Assembly: GCA_037783415.1 (NCBI GenBank)
Contig: JAZGTN010000027.1
Span: forward strand, 6,472,001 to 6,536,000
DNA length: 64,000 nucleotides
Direction: 5' to 3'
From: Leptasterias polaris
Lineage: Eukaryota; Echinodermata; Asteroidea; Forcipulatida; Asteriidae
A model generated the notes under the pieces. The model ran no database searches. It saw nothing but the letters and a program-made list of their open reading frames with translations, and was not told the DNA's origin. The stretch's first letter is position 1. Each line of letters starts with the position of its first letter. A program made the position numbers and the translations under genes. Positions 38,201 through 47,104 of this stretch are shown here, one piece after another.

Positions 38201-41200
38201 GTATCCCTGCCCGATGCAATGGCCACCCTGGTGTCTACCCTCTTCAAACTATCCAAATCAGGCAAGCTGAGGTGTTACAGGCGGTACGTAAGCTTAACTC
38301 ATCCAAACCACCTGGTCCCGATGGAATTTCACCTGGCATACCTAAGCTTGCTGATTCGTCTCTGGTTGGTATACCTACCAAAATATTCAACCTCAGCATC
38401 AAACTGGGCAGAATACCTGGAGATTGGAGGCTTGCAAATGTTATTCCTCTTCACAAAAACGGTGATAAATATGACATTGCTAACTACAGACCAATTTCTC
38501 TTTGTTCAGTGCCATGTAAGATGCTTGAACGTGTTATTTCTAATCATCTTATTGTCCTTTCTAAAAGGTACAATATTATTCCTGAATCTCAACATGGTTT
38601 CTTTCCAGAACGTTCATGTGTTACTCAAGCTGTTACATTGTTTGATACTTGGGCTAAGGCTTTGGACTCTAAACCACAAAGAGTTGATGTAATTTTTCTG
38701 GACTGGTCCAAAGCCTTTGACCGAATTAATCATTCAATTCTTTTGCAGAAACTGCATCATTATGGCATCTGTGATCAACTCATTTCTTTCAGGGCGCAAA
38801 CAACGCGTCATGTTCTCGGGCACTAACTCTGACTGGGCTCCGGTAATGTCAGGGGTCCCCCAGGGGTCAGTTATCGGACCTGTTTTTTTAAATTTATTTA
38901 CAGCCGATTTGCCTAGAATTGTCCAGTCATTTCTCCCACAATATGCAGATGGTACAGTTTTATACCGTACAGTGAGCAACCAAAATGATTGTTTAGTTTT
39001 ACAAGATGATCTTGATAATATCTCTAGGTGGTGTGATGAAAATTATGTGAAGCTCAACAAGCTTAAGTGCAAAGCAATGTACGTTACTAGGTCTAGGAGA
39101 GAAATTGTTTGTACATATAACTTAGGTAACGAAACTCTCGAAGAAGTGGACTCTAATAAATATTTGGGCTTTATTTTTTCTGGGGATCTTACTTTGTCCA
39201 AACATATCCAATCTGTTAAACCAAAGTGTTCTAGATTATTTGGTTTCATCAGACGAACTGTAAACTAAAAAAACCCAGATGTTCTTATAAAACTCTTTTG
39301 TTCGCTCTGTAGACCTGTACTGGAGTACGGTATTCCTGTGTGGCTACCGAACCAGAAAAATCACATACAGTCCCTTGAAGCCGTGCAAAGAAGATTTACT
39401 CGTTCATGTTTTACATACAGAGTTGCTGAGTCCCTTACATACAAACAACGTCTCACTCAACTTCACTTACCTCCCTTGTATAACCGTTTTCTGTTTTTAA
39501 AGGCACTGAACACGTTTTGTAATTGTCAAAGACCAGTATTCTCACTTGGTGTATCCAAACATATGCATAAAATAACAAGCCTGTGAAAATTTGGGCTCAA
39601 TTGGTCATTGAAGTTGCAAGAAAATGATGAAAGAAAAAACACCCTTGTTGTACAAATTAGTGTGCTTTCAGATAGGAATAAAAGGCTTCTGGCCAGAAGT
39701 CTTTTATTATTTTAGTGAGAAATTACCTCTTTCTCAAAAACTACTTTACTTCAGAGGGAGTCGTTTTTCACGATATTTTATACTATCAACAGCTCTCCGT
39801 TGCTCGTTACCAAGTAAGTTTTTATGCTAATTTATATTTTGAGTAATTACCAAACGTGTACAGTGCCTTTAAGTGTTTCTTTTATTGTCAAGGTTGAGCG
39901 ACATACCTACTCATCTTTTACCGGAACCAAATACACGTAAAATTGATAAACTGGTCTTCAAACACAGACTTGCGAGAACGAACTCTCTCAAGTACTCTTG
40001 TTTATTTTCCCCCCAAAGATTTTGGGATTCTCTTCCAAACGATGTACAGGAGTTATGCTTAGGGACTTCCCCTGTGATGTGTCTTTTAACGCCATACGTG
40101 ATGATCTTTATTTAAAACCACCCATTACTGAAGCTTTTTAGCCTTTGTATAAAATCAAATTTACATTTACATTTCTTTTTTGGGGGGTGGGGCAGACAGG
40201 TGGGATGTTTTTTGTGTGTATTTTTTTACTTACTGATCATCCCATTTTAAAGGAATTTATCATTTATGTTTTAAACAATCTTGTATGACTTTGTGTGTTT
40301 ATTTAAATTATGCGTATTTGTAATATTTTTTATTGCTCTTTGTGTAGGCCCTATATATAAAAATACATTTATATTTCAATATGTTGTTCTCTTTAGGACC
40401 AGCTGGAGAGGAGAGCCTCTAGACAGGAACTTTGTTTCTTTTAGGCAATTTTGGGGGCTCCAGGTGGTTCTCTTTCCTTCCTCAGTATTTTAATTGCTCC
40501 TTGCTGTATCTTTTAATGTTTTTACCAATGTGCATTTAATTATTGTACTTTTTATCTTCCCGAGAAATGAAATAAATATAAATATAAATATAAAAATTCC
40601 CAGATTTCAGAATACGAATCTCGACTCTTTTCGAAATCACGGCTCAACTTTGCCCCTGGCTTAGGCCCCGTCGGCCCGTTTCAAGCCTAGTACCGAAAGC
40701 CTATTATTTCAAAATACCTGACGGACCCTCAAGCTGGAGACCAAGCCCTGTGGTTTCGAAAAGGGTGGAAGTGTATGTTCATCATTCCTTACATTCGAGA
40801 AGACGATATTTCAGAATCAACACTTACCTTACTAGATGTTGTTTTGCTACCGGACAGGTCAATAAGTGACAGAGATGTGCTATAGTATGACAGACGTGTA
40901 CTCGGCTGTAAAGTGCCACCGACTTGCTCGATTGTGGCGTTGTTCATCTGACAGACTCGACTGATGTGGTCGTAGTTGAACGAGAAACATCGTTGATGTC
41001 TTAGACACCGAGCTGAGCACCTGACGGGAGAGAAACCCGAGATAGTCACGAAGGACTGGCCCATCAGGGCGTGGTGCGCCACTTGCTGGTATGAGGATGT
41101 TCGATGAAGACCACTCACATGAGATGTTGAAACTTTGTAAAACAGATTTACGACAAAAATGTATATAATAATCATTGTATCGTACCGAAGGAGATCACTC

Positions 41201-41220
41201 GAAAAGACTCCGATCATCAT
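20132..41220 (-). CDS. secreted PAN/Apple plus F5/8 type C domain protein, copy A (four exons)
   Basis: Exons are 40828-41220, 28677-28752, 22712-23064 and 20132-20278. They total 969 bases (322 residues plus stop), with intron phases 0, 1 and 0 that all agree. Residues 1-35 hold a signal peptide with hydrophobic core IIIYIFVVNLF. Residues about 50-115 form a PAN/Apple-like module with Cys 68, 72, 78 and 90. Residues 132-156 are a Thr-rich linker. Residues 157-322 form one F5/8 type C domain, bounded by Cys 159 and Cys 319 as is usual. F5/8C and PAN modules bind carbohydrate, lipid or protein outside the cell, so an extracellular adhesion or lectin-like role is plausible but unproven. Relative to copy B it has a shorter linker and two extra cysteines (228 and 279). 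Introns 1 and 2 are full of mobile DNA. An unseen exon between exons 1 and 2 cannot be excluded. Confidence 0.8.
20916..21921. mobile_element. 1006-bp AT-flanked TIR element (AAGCC ends)
   Basis: TIRs AAGCCTTTTCGCAATCTCAG and CTGAGATTGCGAAAAGGCTT. AT flanks both sides (20914-20915 and 21922-21923). Unit B has the uninterrupted site, with one AT between GGCACGT and GGCGCG near 50258. It sits in intron 3 of gene copy A. No transposase ORF is seen. Confidence 0.85.
22712..23064 (-). CDS. copy A exon 3: F5/8 type C domain, first part
   Basis: 353 bases, acceptor ctataAG/ACCCTTG and donor CAAACCCAG/GTAATT. It encodes [20 protein letters not shown] through DPWIQVDLG and VTGVLIQARQD, the classic discoidin order. 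Cys 228 replaces the Ser of copy B. Confidence 0.9.
23217..27261 (-). mobile_element. apparently complete CR1-like LINE with one long ORF
   Basis: About 4.05 kb on the minus strand. It has a short 5' leader (about 11 bases), a 1144-codon ORF, a roughly 600-base AT-rich 3' UTR and an AATAATAAT-type tail at 23217-23231. Both boundaries are fixed by the uninterrupted MITE in unit B (AATCCT before, TATAAAT..AGACATATAC after). It lies in intron 2 of gene copy A in the same orientation as the gene. The 5' end may be the true end or a slight truncation. Confidence 0.88.
23816..27250 (-). CDS. CR1-like LINE polyprotein: 2A-like motif, PHD finger, endonuclease, reverse transcriptase
   Basis: 1144 residues without a stop or frameshift. 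GDIEVNPGP (77-85) matches the 2A ribosome-skipping consensus. C90, C93, C106, C109, H114, C117, C138 and C141 form a C4HC3 PHD-type zinc finger. The AP-like endonuclease spans about 205-425, with NARS at 209, TETW at 235, GDFN at 343 and SDHL at 417. The reverse transcriptase spans about 650-900, with DMSKAFD at 784 and catalytic FADD at 871. The C-terminus has the RLWSSLPENIR pattern of CR1/L2-type elements. No RNase H domain is visible. All key residues I can check are present, so the protein could be functional. CR1 superfamily membership is clear; the exact clade is not. Confidence 0.92.
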   Translation of the reverse strand: MQYTPGRFYCHDHATLCPLLHSVDYNKLHVPACVHPIWLTIKLSIGNHSSCSKFGKAPVNYYPNSTATFNLPLAMSGDIEVNPGPVKDPCGNCSRPVKSNQRSLLCEDCNLYWHHKCIPEMTITQYNLLISSTIDWFCPSCFTASLPFSSCSDTSLQEAFADLPNSSHPSVDIPNNPASLSRRLPSISDNTPSLPTASPSHLSGLLFNARSVRNKGLDLATSIASSTPPDILALTETWLKEHDSDAILGLPDDYLIFRKDRPSRGGGILTAVKANIHPVHHAEFDSPELELLWVSLSCHRGRCLLGTLYRPPCATTSFWDDLNAVVSRMDHFLPKFGCIILMGDFNIDCNPAVADSPNRSHLYEFADSLNLFQLVTDITRPPCSDDTISSGSTIDLVFSSSPHNFVSVETVPNPVTSDHLAVQFVTRLNTSPPHPSVVRQFLSYNPDSITHLNALLQYAHWDLVVDKDDIDSSWEGVLDLINAAVKDAIPGSRKRTRKRNNSPWVDADLKHLCSVKRKLFSKAKRSGSLADWNSYKLVRNQLKYCTRKAYKHFVNNMFSSKDNKKRFWSFVRSRKRSPTPLSFKHNAQTLVKPHEIACAFNTYFASFFSADVPVCQDPPSCDFPIPALSSVNFSVDDIQRTLSSLPLGKAPGPDGISAKFLRNTVSTISPVLCRIFNDSIACGRLPRGWKLANITPVFKTGDRSLLFFSNYRPIALTSPVSKIMERLLSNVVKDHLNSNCLLSDKQHGFVPHKSCVTQLMNVYHSWATTLDKRSPPRIDAVFLDMSKAFDRMPHHILVRKLASNFNIRGSLWSWIKDFLVDRQQRVTFVGMNSSWSVVSSGVPQGSVLGPLLFNLFINDISYNLSSNCVLFADDVLIYRPIRSCLDVSSLQHDLDELSTWSVSNGMTFNPTKSKIMHISRKHSLNPPVYTLSGFPVQPTTSVKYLGVTLNAQLSWTNHIKNVVSSANRTLGLIKTIAFNSSVSAKFCLYKSLVLPILEYGMPAWLPHTSLQTQALERVQKRATRFILGQRMGEMSYPDRLKSLNWSSLSIRRNFSVLYFIIKCKFNLIHCDVAGIISVNHRYPDVLTFKHLYARTDALHLSAPHLFPRLWSSLPENIRNSLLLLPFLSFLKSLRYSVCQSHEST
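27690..28012 (-). mobile_element. tRNA-Leu-derived SINE, unit A copy
   Basis: On the minus strand the head at about 28012-27936 has GGAGTCAAGCTCTGG (anticodon-loop-like CAA) and GGGTTCGAGTCCCGG (B box). It is followed by TGTCCTCAAGCAAGACAC and GGGACTTAAAGCCGTTTGTC. It aligns with the interrupted copy in unit B, so it predates the duplication. Confidence 0.7.
28023..28612. mobile_element. 590-bp AT-flanked TIR element (AGACTG ends)
   Basis: TIRs AGACTGTGCAAGTCTCGCGC and GCGCGAGACTTGCACAGTCT, with AT at 28021-28022 and 28613-28614. Unit B reads CGCCACC-AT-TGCGAATC at 52885-52886 with no insertion. It is in intron 2 of gene copy A. Confidence 0.85.
28677..28752 (-). CDS. copy A exon 2: Thr-rich linker
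   Basis: 76 bases encoding [20 protein letters not shown] and VRTTI, plus one base. Acceptor tttaaAG/GGTCTA and donor ATTG/GTAAGT. It is 87 bases shorter than the matching exon of copy B and remains in frame. Confidence 0.8.
29170..31480 (+). repeat. 33-bp minisatellite array with a 983-bp higher-order repeat
   Basis: The unit resembles GTGTGACCATGTAGAGATCA plus CAGTGTCCACACA (33 bases, 11 codons). Diagnostic variants GAACACG (29951, 30934) and GACAATAAAG (30107, 31090) recur exactly 983 bases apart. Both strands stay open for hundreds of bases because the unit is a multiple of three. It lies in intron 1 of gene copy A. Confidence 0.92.
31490..32790 (+). repeat. 86-bp minisatellite with a 259-bp higher-order repeat
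   Basis: Units of about 86 bases like GAGACTACAGTGTAATCA, CACCACGGTGTGACCAT and GGATCAGTGTCACCA. Three near-identical 259-base blocks start at 31581, 31840 and 32099, followed by single 86-base units. Confidence 0.9.
32880..33340. other. intron 1 flank shared by units A and B
   Basis: Aligns with 60250-60690 in unit B and then stops at the start of unit A-specific DNA. No gene seen. Confidence 0.6.
33341..34277. repeat. unit A-specific repeat-rich stretch
   Basis: Begins AGGGGCGTCAATCC with a run of more than 25 G or so at 33365, then GGGTCCAGGGG(C)GAAGC-type motifs at 33417 and 33790-33840. The GGGCGTC(G/A)AT start is shared with the element at 999. Boundaries were not resolved. Confidence 0.4.
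34278..36805 (-). mobile_element. 5'-truncated CR1-like LINE
   Basis: Minus strand, from the RT region to a 3' UTR ending TGGCTGAATAAAG with an (AATAAG)n tail at 34278-34304. The 5' end stops inside the endonuclease-RT linker at about 36805, where another LINE fragment begins head to head. Confidence 0.8.
35095..36779 (-). pseudogene. CR1-like reverse transcriptase, one frameshift
   Basis: A 435-codon frame (36779-35472) carries [41 protein letters not shown] and an intact FADD. The C-terminal frame (35502-35095) continues LESVQRRASR to RIWSSLPTHIKDS. They overlap out of frame near 35480-35500, so a single frameshift breaks the ORF. It is closely similar to the 23816-27250 protein. Confidence 0.85.
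36891..37839. mobile_element. about 950-bp element with poly-G/poly-C inverted ends
   Basis: The direct repeat GGATAACCCAG at 36881-36891 and 37840-37850 flanks a left end of G(17 or so)CGGAAGGGGT and a right end of ACCCCTTCCGC(n)G. Without it the LINE frame reads through (WITQEI). No transposase is visible. The homopolymer ends make exact lengths unsafe. Confidence 0.65.
38053..40115 (+). pseudogene. CR1-like reverse transcriptase, inactive
   Basis: Frames 38053-38826, 38717-39268, 39338-39500 and 39873-40115 together give PPGPDGIS, NYRPISLCS, DWSKAFDRINH, GVPQGSVIGP, then QYADGTVLY and the C-terminal RFWDSLPNDVQE. The catalytic second Asp is Gly (YADG). There is also a frameshift near 38790 and a MITE insertion. 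Confidence 0.8.
39501..39868 (+). mobile_element. TTAA-type MITE, family 2, copy 1
   Basis: 368 bases, ends AGGCACTGAACACGTTTTG and CAAACGTGTACAGTGCCT, with TTAA at 39497-39500 and 39869-39872. It is nearly identical to 52135-52505. It interrupts the C-terminal coding region of a LINE. Confidence 0.9.
40828..41220 (-). CDS. copy A exon 1: signal peptide and PAN/Apple-like module
   Basis: 393 bases, ATG in AAAATGATG, ending TCTAGTAAG before donor GTAAGT (phase 0). The second in-frame Met at residue 16 directly precedes the hydrophobic core and is an alternative start. An NAT sequon lies at residue 94. Confidence 0.8.
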
Positions 41221-42801
41221 TTTGTACTAACATCAAGCGCAACAAACGCTAACTGATGTGGATTGTTCAGAAATCCCACCTGGCAATCATCATAATCATC
41301 GTTATATGAAACATAAACTCTGTCAGTCGGCAGAGTCTACGGGCCTTTCATTGTTACAGGTTATTAGCTATTTCTCAATCAGCCTTGAAAATCAGTTGAA
41401 TGTTAATCTGATGCTCCTTCGCGGAGCTCATTGCAAAAATTGCAGAAATGTGTTCAGCATAATTTCCGTCTTTTGTAATTATGCGAACTTATTTGGAGAA
41501 CTTTTGTAATTTATCTTATGAAGATTGCACTGCGTTACTTGGATTTTAACAAGTTTTAAGCATAGAGGGCAATGTCTACTCTTTTTAAACAATACATTGT
41601 TACCGTAAATCTGATTGTGGAAAAGCTGGATAAGAAAACAAAAAAACAAAACAAATCCTTTTGGTGAATAATTAGAACGTAGGCCAATATAGGTTGGCCC
41701 CCGAATCAATCTCATACCAATTTTTTGATAAGATTTTTTATAGGCCTATGCTTTATTTTGTTAACCTTTTTATATGAAAATCTCGGTCAATTAAATTACT
41801 TTGTAATACTGTTCGTTTTGTAACTTCATTGCACTTTCTTATGTTCACAGACAAAAAACTTATTTGAAAAACATTTCATTCATGACCCTTTTGATTCTTC
41901 GAGTATAACCCGGTTTCCATCTTGATAAATAATCGGGCAGCTTTAGAAAAAAGATCGAGTTAAATTAAACGCTGCAATGATATCTCGTGTGTAACCATTT
42001 GAAGGTATGCGTGGGTGGGTGAGGTGGTTGATGGGTGAGGGGGTTTGCCCCGAAAGAAAGTCCAGATTGTGGTATGCGTCTAAAAAAACGCCGCGAGGTG
42101 TCCACGGTTGTGTGGTGCATTATAATAAGTATGACGTAATTTCACCGTAAGCCGCGCCCACCTTACACAAACTGACTCAAGTACCCCTAGTTAAACCTCG
42201 TTCCCAGTGGTGTACGATCTCGCCGCGCCATTTCCCTCAGAATGTCTTGCTCTATCATAACCCCTGGAAGTGTGACTTTGAAATATCCAACTATTTTGGA
42301 TATTTTTGTAAGCCATACAGACCTACTTAGTTACCACAGTCAATACATCACCAAGTTCACAATTATATTTAAATCAAACATTGTCTTCTTATTTACTTCA
42401 ATAACAACACAAAATCAGAATATTACTAAAATGATAAGATTGTACCACTACCACTACCAGGCCTTTAAAAAATATATATATTTATACATACATAATATAT
42501 CAAAACAATAATGTACAGTTTATGCACTCGCGAATCATTACGTTTTACCGGTACTTGGGCTGCTCATTCCTTAGCCCACCCTGTTGGGCTGTTATGCCTC
42601 TCTTTTAACATCGGCCTTATCATAGTCGCAATTACAGCCCACCATAATATACATGTCTAAAACGCTAAGTTTTCAAAGTACGAGCAAGTCGTACCACTTT
42701 GATTGCAATTTTCCCCCCACTTATAAACATCCCAAACTACTCCAACCTACTTCATTTTATTCCTTACATTTGGTGAATTATTATGATACGTGCCAGGGCT
42801 C
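41221..42801 (-). promoter_or_regulatory. upstream region of gene copy A
   Basis: Shared with 61533-62763 upstream of copy B, so any promoter of these genes should be here. About 225 bases at 42283-42508 are absent from unit B. I see no clear TATA box or named motif; the call rests on position and conservation. Confidence 0.4.
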
Positions 42802-43489
42802 ACTGTCATTGTCAATAGAATTTAAAACGCGTGTACGGGAAACAAATTATTTTCATAAACCCTTCTACCACTTACCAAACATCAATCCTTTGAACTCCCC
42901 ACGTTCACCACTACTTTGATGTTTATCCGCAGTTGTTAGTTTCCATTAATAATCCACCGATAGAGAATTTACACTCACTTTATACCCCTTTCGTCACAAA
43001 TGATGGTAACAACAGTTTTATACCCCATCCGTTTCACCGACACATCATTCCCCCTCTAGTTAGATTACTACAATGTACAAAACACGTAGGAAAACTCGAA
43101 CTTCTAGTAATTCTCCTGTATTTGTTTCCAAATATGTATGAATAGTATCAAAATAAATGAATCACTGAACATGTACGTGTCATTTTGTTGATTTCTAAAG
43201 ACTGAAATACGAAAAAATGCACTGTTTCTTCGTCATTTTCCTCTAAAGCTATGAACATAAGCTCGTCTATGGAGGATGCCATGTTGAACAGCGCCACCAA
43301 GTGCTGTACTGGAACAGCGAACAGTGCCACCAAAACGCTGGGATTGCAAAACAACAGAAAGGCTGCTAACGGTTACGGATAGCTAAACGTATGCGTATGC
43401 GTATCCGTTCGCGTGCGAAACCTCCCTATTACTGAGATCTGACTTCTTCGTTTATTTTCTGAATTACTTGCTTTTTTGATTTGAATCGG
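42802..43489. other. spacer between duplication units, nothing recognised
   Basis: Unit similarity ends at CCAGGGCTCAC (42801). No gene or repeat recognised here. Confidence 0.4.
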
Positions 43490-43559
43490 TTTATTAGAAA
43501 CATTCCATCGCGGCCAAGGGCCGAATTGCGAAATCTTTAACAATATGAAAAACAGATTA

Positions 43560-44918
43560 TTAACAACCAGCAAATACAAAGACTGGTACAAAAATGCAGA
43601 TAAATAAACATGAAGTATCAACAGCGTGCATACTCAGTAATTTGAAAAAGAGGGGGGTCTGTTTCCAACAATGCTCTTCTTGGTTAGGGAAACTGTTTAG
43701 CAGCCGAACCAAGTAAGGGACTGTGCTCTTTTTGTAGCGCTCTGTTTTGCAGCGAACTTCAGTGTACATACAACCATTGCGCAGTGATCTCTGGTGGGAA
43801 TCTGCCCGAGTTGGAGGTAGCCAGTCATGGAATCGGGAGGAAGGTAGACTTAACTCTCTGGCAAACTTAACACAAAGGTTTTCTCTACGATTCTCAAGAG
43901 TGGGGAGGTTAAGAACATGGAGGGCGTGATCATAAGATTGGTAAGCAGGTCCAGGCATGAGGCGGCATGCGCGTTTCTGGATCCTCTCAAGTTGGATCCT
44001 ATTTGATGAGTCAATACCAGAGTGCCACACAGGTGCGCAATACTCCAGTGCTGGTCTGACGTAGGAACAAAAAATAATCTTCAAGTCGCCAATAAGCCAT
44101 TTGCGAGTTACATTTGAATAATGTCTGGTACAATGACTTGTTTAGTCACAAGTTACCGCTTAAATTTGAATTCCTCAGACTATCGAGACAGTTGCTATGT
44201 CACATGATTAGGGGCAAGCTTTTGTATAGCAACCTCCAGATGAGCAAACCCTGGTACCATTATGCCATACACATCCATTCAGAATTGTGTATGGGTGTTC
44301 ACCGTCTCTTACGTAACTAAGCAAAAGCTTGCCCCTAATCATGTGACATAGCAACTGTCTCGATAGTCTGAGGAATTCAAATTTAAGCGGTAACTTGTGA
44401 CTAAACAAGTCATTGTACCAGACATTATTCAAATGTAACTCGCAAATGGCTTATTGGCAACCTAAATCCTTTAAGGATTCGAAGCATATGCAGCCTCATG
44501 CTTGCGCGCTTAGTGATTTCATTAACATGACATGTCCATTTCAGATTGTTCTGCACGTATACTCCAAGCAACTTCATAACCTACACTTCAGTTATTCTTT
44601 GACCATTGAGTTCTACACTGCACTGGGGCAAGGTGGGCTGGTCCGCATGAAGTTAATATGCATTACTGCACATTTGCTTGGATTGAGTTTCATGTTATTG
44701 ATGTCTGTCCATTGTTGAAGGTCATCGGCACTATTTTGAATGGTTGCAATGTCACTCGCCTTCCTGCATTCCAGTATTGACAGATCGTCCACATATTTCC
44801 AGTACTGGTTCCCGCTCCCTTGGCACGCATCGTTGATCAAGCAAAGAAAGATGAGCTGACTCAGACGCGTTCCCTGGGGGGCACCAGCGTGCACTTTCTT
44901 CCAATCAGAGAGCGTCAA
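43560..44918 (-). pseudogene. LINE reverse transcriptase fragment (YVDD)
   Basis: 44918-44613 carries GAPQGTRLSQLIFLCLINDA and KYVDDLSILE. A stop-interrupted stretch then gives LLGVYVQNNLKW. 44084-43560 carries SYVRPALEYCAPVWHSG, ERIQKRACR and VPYLVRLLNS. The catalytic YVDD is intact but upstream parts are missing. Confidence 0.75.
44094..44452. mobile_element. 359-bp element with perfect 131-bp TIRs, AT-flanked
   Basis: Left arm 44094-44224 and right arm 44322-44452 are exact reverse complements as far as I can read, beginning AAGCCATTTGCGAG. AT flanks both sides (44092-44093 and 44453-44454). Removing it and one AT restores the LINE frame (LPIGDLK). About 97 bases lie between the arms. Confidence 0.9.
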
Positions 44919-45129
44919 TTTTGACAGTTCCTCCTTAAAACGCTAAAACGTTAGCAAAGATTCTTACCATCAAACTTGTTCTATAACTAACAAGCAAACT
45001 ATAATTTCCAAAGACAGTTCAATTTTATGCCAAGATAGACTTAACCACAATTGGTCATATCCCCTGCTGCATATTGTTGTAGTGTGATTCTTGATATTAA
45101 AAAAGAATATGTTGGCTTAAAATCTTTAC

Positions 45130-45640
45130 GCTAAATGTTTTGAATAAATTGGTTGCCGACAATGAGCCAACATCAATATAAACACAAAGCCCTTAACATC
45201 ATTTGCCGACGTAACGACGTAGCATCAAGACTGCTAACCTAAAGCCAACATATAAATGCTGCAACAACACAACTGCAACATTTTCATTTTCAAATCTTTG
45301 ACGGATTACTGAAACAAAAACAACAACAAAACCAGCAACAACACCAACAACAGTGATCAACGATTGTCACAAATATGATTGGCAATCGATGAAGAGGCCC
45401 AATTGTGTCTATCAATCTCGGACGATAATTCAATGTAAGTGTCCTCAAATTGCCATTACTGGTGTTACCCAATCAATAACTAGCAATGTGACAAACTGTC
45501 ATTATGCCGACCGTAACATTGTTGATCAATGACTAACGTTGCCAAAGCCAACGGATTGGACTACAAACCCCTTTGCCCAATGATGCAATTGTCTCAACGA
45601 AGATCGCCAAAGTTAAACCATAGTGATGTTGCCGACCATT
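45130..45640 (+). repeat. degenerate part of the 120-bp minisatellite
   Basis: Scattered GCCGAC, CCAACATT and AACATAATGCC-like words in the order of the regular array at 47105-48065. The text at 45640 continues the unit found at 47099 once the element between them is removed. Confidence 0.5.
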
Positions 45641-45644
45641 TTAA

Positions 45645-47098
45645 AGGCACCTGGCAGTGGTATTTTGTCAAAATAAAGCTTTTGACATTAATATATACAT
45701 TTTTATGAGTGGAATGTGAATAAACAATTAACTAAGGTTAACAAATTGTATTTTTATTTTAATTACAAATTAAAAAATAGGCCCCCCTTTACATGGCGCT
45801 GTTCGTGACGTCAATCGAGGCAGGAGAAAATGTGTAGGCCCGTACATTACGTCTGGGTACCTGATCAGTATGGTACGTTTTCGTATTCGGACGTCACCAC
45901 CCAATACAATCCAAGGACAGTGTACAGTCGACTATACGAGACGCCAGTTTATACGAGGTTTTTCACCGGTCCCGAACTGTCCCATGCGCGTTTCTATGTC
46001 TTAAAAACGGAAGATGCGAGCATGGTCATAACGAGAACACGGATAATACGAGGTATTGTTTTTCCTACTTTGCCAAACTATTTATCGGATCGGCGTGCCG
46101 CGGCGTCGTGGCATACAGCTCAAGTCGATCCGAACACCAGAAACAGTTCGCTGGTAACCTAAGCTTCACTGCAACTTCCCTTGCACACTACTACCAACGA
46201 AAAAATCCCGGTATCCAAGCACGATGGGTATCCAAGTGTTCGCTGCATAGCGCTGAAAACGACGTCGAACCGGACCACTTTGCCCTCGTTAGCCTGACTT
46301 TCGATGCCCGTAACTGCCTATATTTGGGATCTGCAGGAAAAAAATGCTGGCTGACCCCATCTTTAGTCGTTTTGCTGCATCCAGCAGCAATCTTTGCCGG
46401 AAAAATGCAAGAAAAAACTCCTTTTTGGATAACCAAACGAAACGTACAATCTCACTACTTAATAATAATAATAATATCGAAGTCTTATATAGCGCACGTA
46501 TCTACCAAACAAGGTACTCAAGGCGCTGAGTATATACATACTTTCAGAAAGAAAGGTTATTGCAGTGATGAAAATCTGAGACCCAATTATTTAGCACCTT
46601 ATAAGGGTTTACAAGGTGCTACGGCGCATTAAGCAGCCACAACCAGGAACACCGGGGCGAACCCCTTCTCTTTTCGATAAGTGCACTGGGTTCTTTTACG
46701 TGCATTCACAACGCACGGGACCAACGGCTTTACGTCCCATCCGAAGGACGAAGCATGTGGTTAAGTGTCTTGCTTAAGGACACAAATGTCACGACTGGGA
46801 TTCGAACCCACACTCTGCTGATCAGAAACACCAGAGCTTGAGTTCGGTGCTCTTAACCACTCGGCCACTTGCACGTGTATATACAACGTAAATGCAGGCA
46901 AGTTCGAGGGGGTCGATGTTCGGTCGAGGCGAAGTCTTCCTCGATTGACGTCACAAAAAGGGATGGGCGGAGTCGCCCCAAACAACTTTATCTATTTTTT
47001 TTACATATAAATACTGACAAACAATTACTCAAAAAATTGTTTTATTGTTAATATACATATTATACTCTTATATTTAAAAAATCTATTTCCAGGTGACT
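45645..47098. mobile_element. 1.45-kb TTAA-flanked TIR element with nested SINE
   Basis: TTAA at 45641-45644 and 47099-47102; ends AGGCACCTGG and CCAGGTGACT. Inner inverted match GTGACGTCAATCGAGG (about 45807) and CCTCGATTGACGTCAC (about 46939). It is inserted in the 120-bp minisatellite. A 110-codon ORF at 45830-46162 (GTFSYSDVTTQYNPRTVYSR) is inside; I do not recognise it and doubt it is coding. Confidence 0.7.
46461..46871 (-). mobile_element. tRNA-Leu-derived SINE
   Basis: On the minus strand, GTGGCCGAGTGGTTAAGAGC (A box), ACTCAAGCTCT (CAA anticodon-like) and GGGTTCGAATCCCAG (B box). These are followed by TGTCCTTAAGCAAGACAC and, at the 3' end, GCGCTATATAAGACTTCG with an (ATT)n tail. About 410 bases. 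Confidence 0.8.
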
Positions 47099-47104
47099 TT
47101 AAGC

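Larger units (their letters stand above)
36815..40596 (+). mobile_element. degenerate CR1-like LINE with two nested elements
   Basis: Plus strand. The linker SPWITQEIIALSRRK is split by the element at 36891-37839 and resumes at 37840. The RT follows at 38053-39268, and the C-terminus is split by the MITE at 39501-39868. The 3' end at 40565-40596 has an (AATATA)n-like tail. The endonuclease is missing. Confidence 0.75.
19160..42801. repeat. tandem segmental duplication, unit A
   Basis: Homologous in the same order and orientation to 48375-62763. The shared left edge is near GGAGACACAATAC and the shared right edge is CCAGGGCTCAC. It carries gene copy A and extra insertions: 20916-21921, 23217-27261, 28023-28612 and about 33341-40764. 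The rest aligns by eye with small differences. Confidence 0.85.
43490..44940 (-). mobile_element. 5'-truncated LINE split by a TIR element
   Basis: RT and C-terminal parts on the minus strand, with a nested element at 44094-44452. The 3' end is near 43490 in an AATAAA-rich stretch; the 5' end is near 44940. It differs from the CR1-like elements elsewhere in the window (YVDD, no close sequence match). Confidence 0.7.

Noticed and set aside
44114..44432. Identical MNNVWYNDLFSHKLPLKFEF ORFs on both strands
   Set aside because: The two ORFs are the same sequence read from the two perfect inverted arms of one element.
46787..46871. A functional tRNA-Leu gene
   Set aside because: A and B boxes are present but the stems are degraded and the sequence continues into a SINE body and (ATT)n tail.
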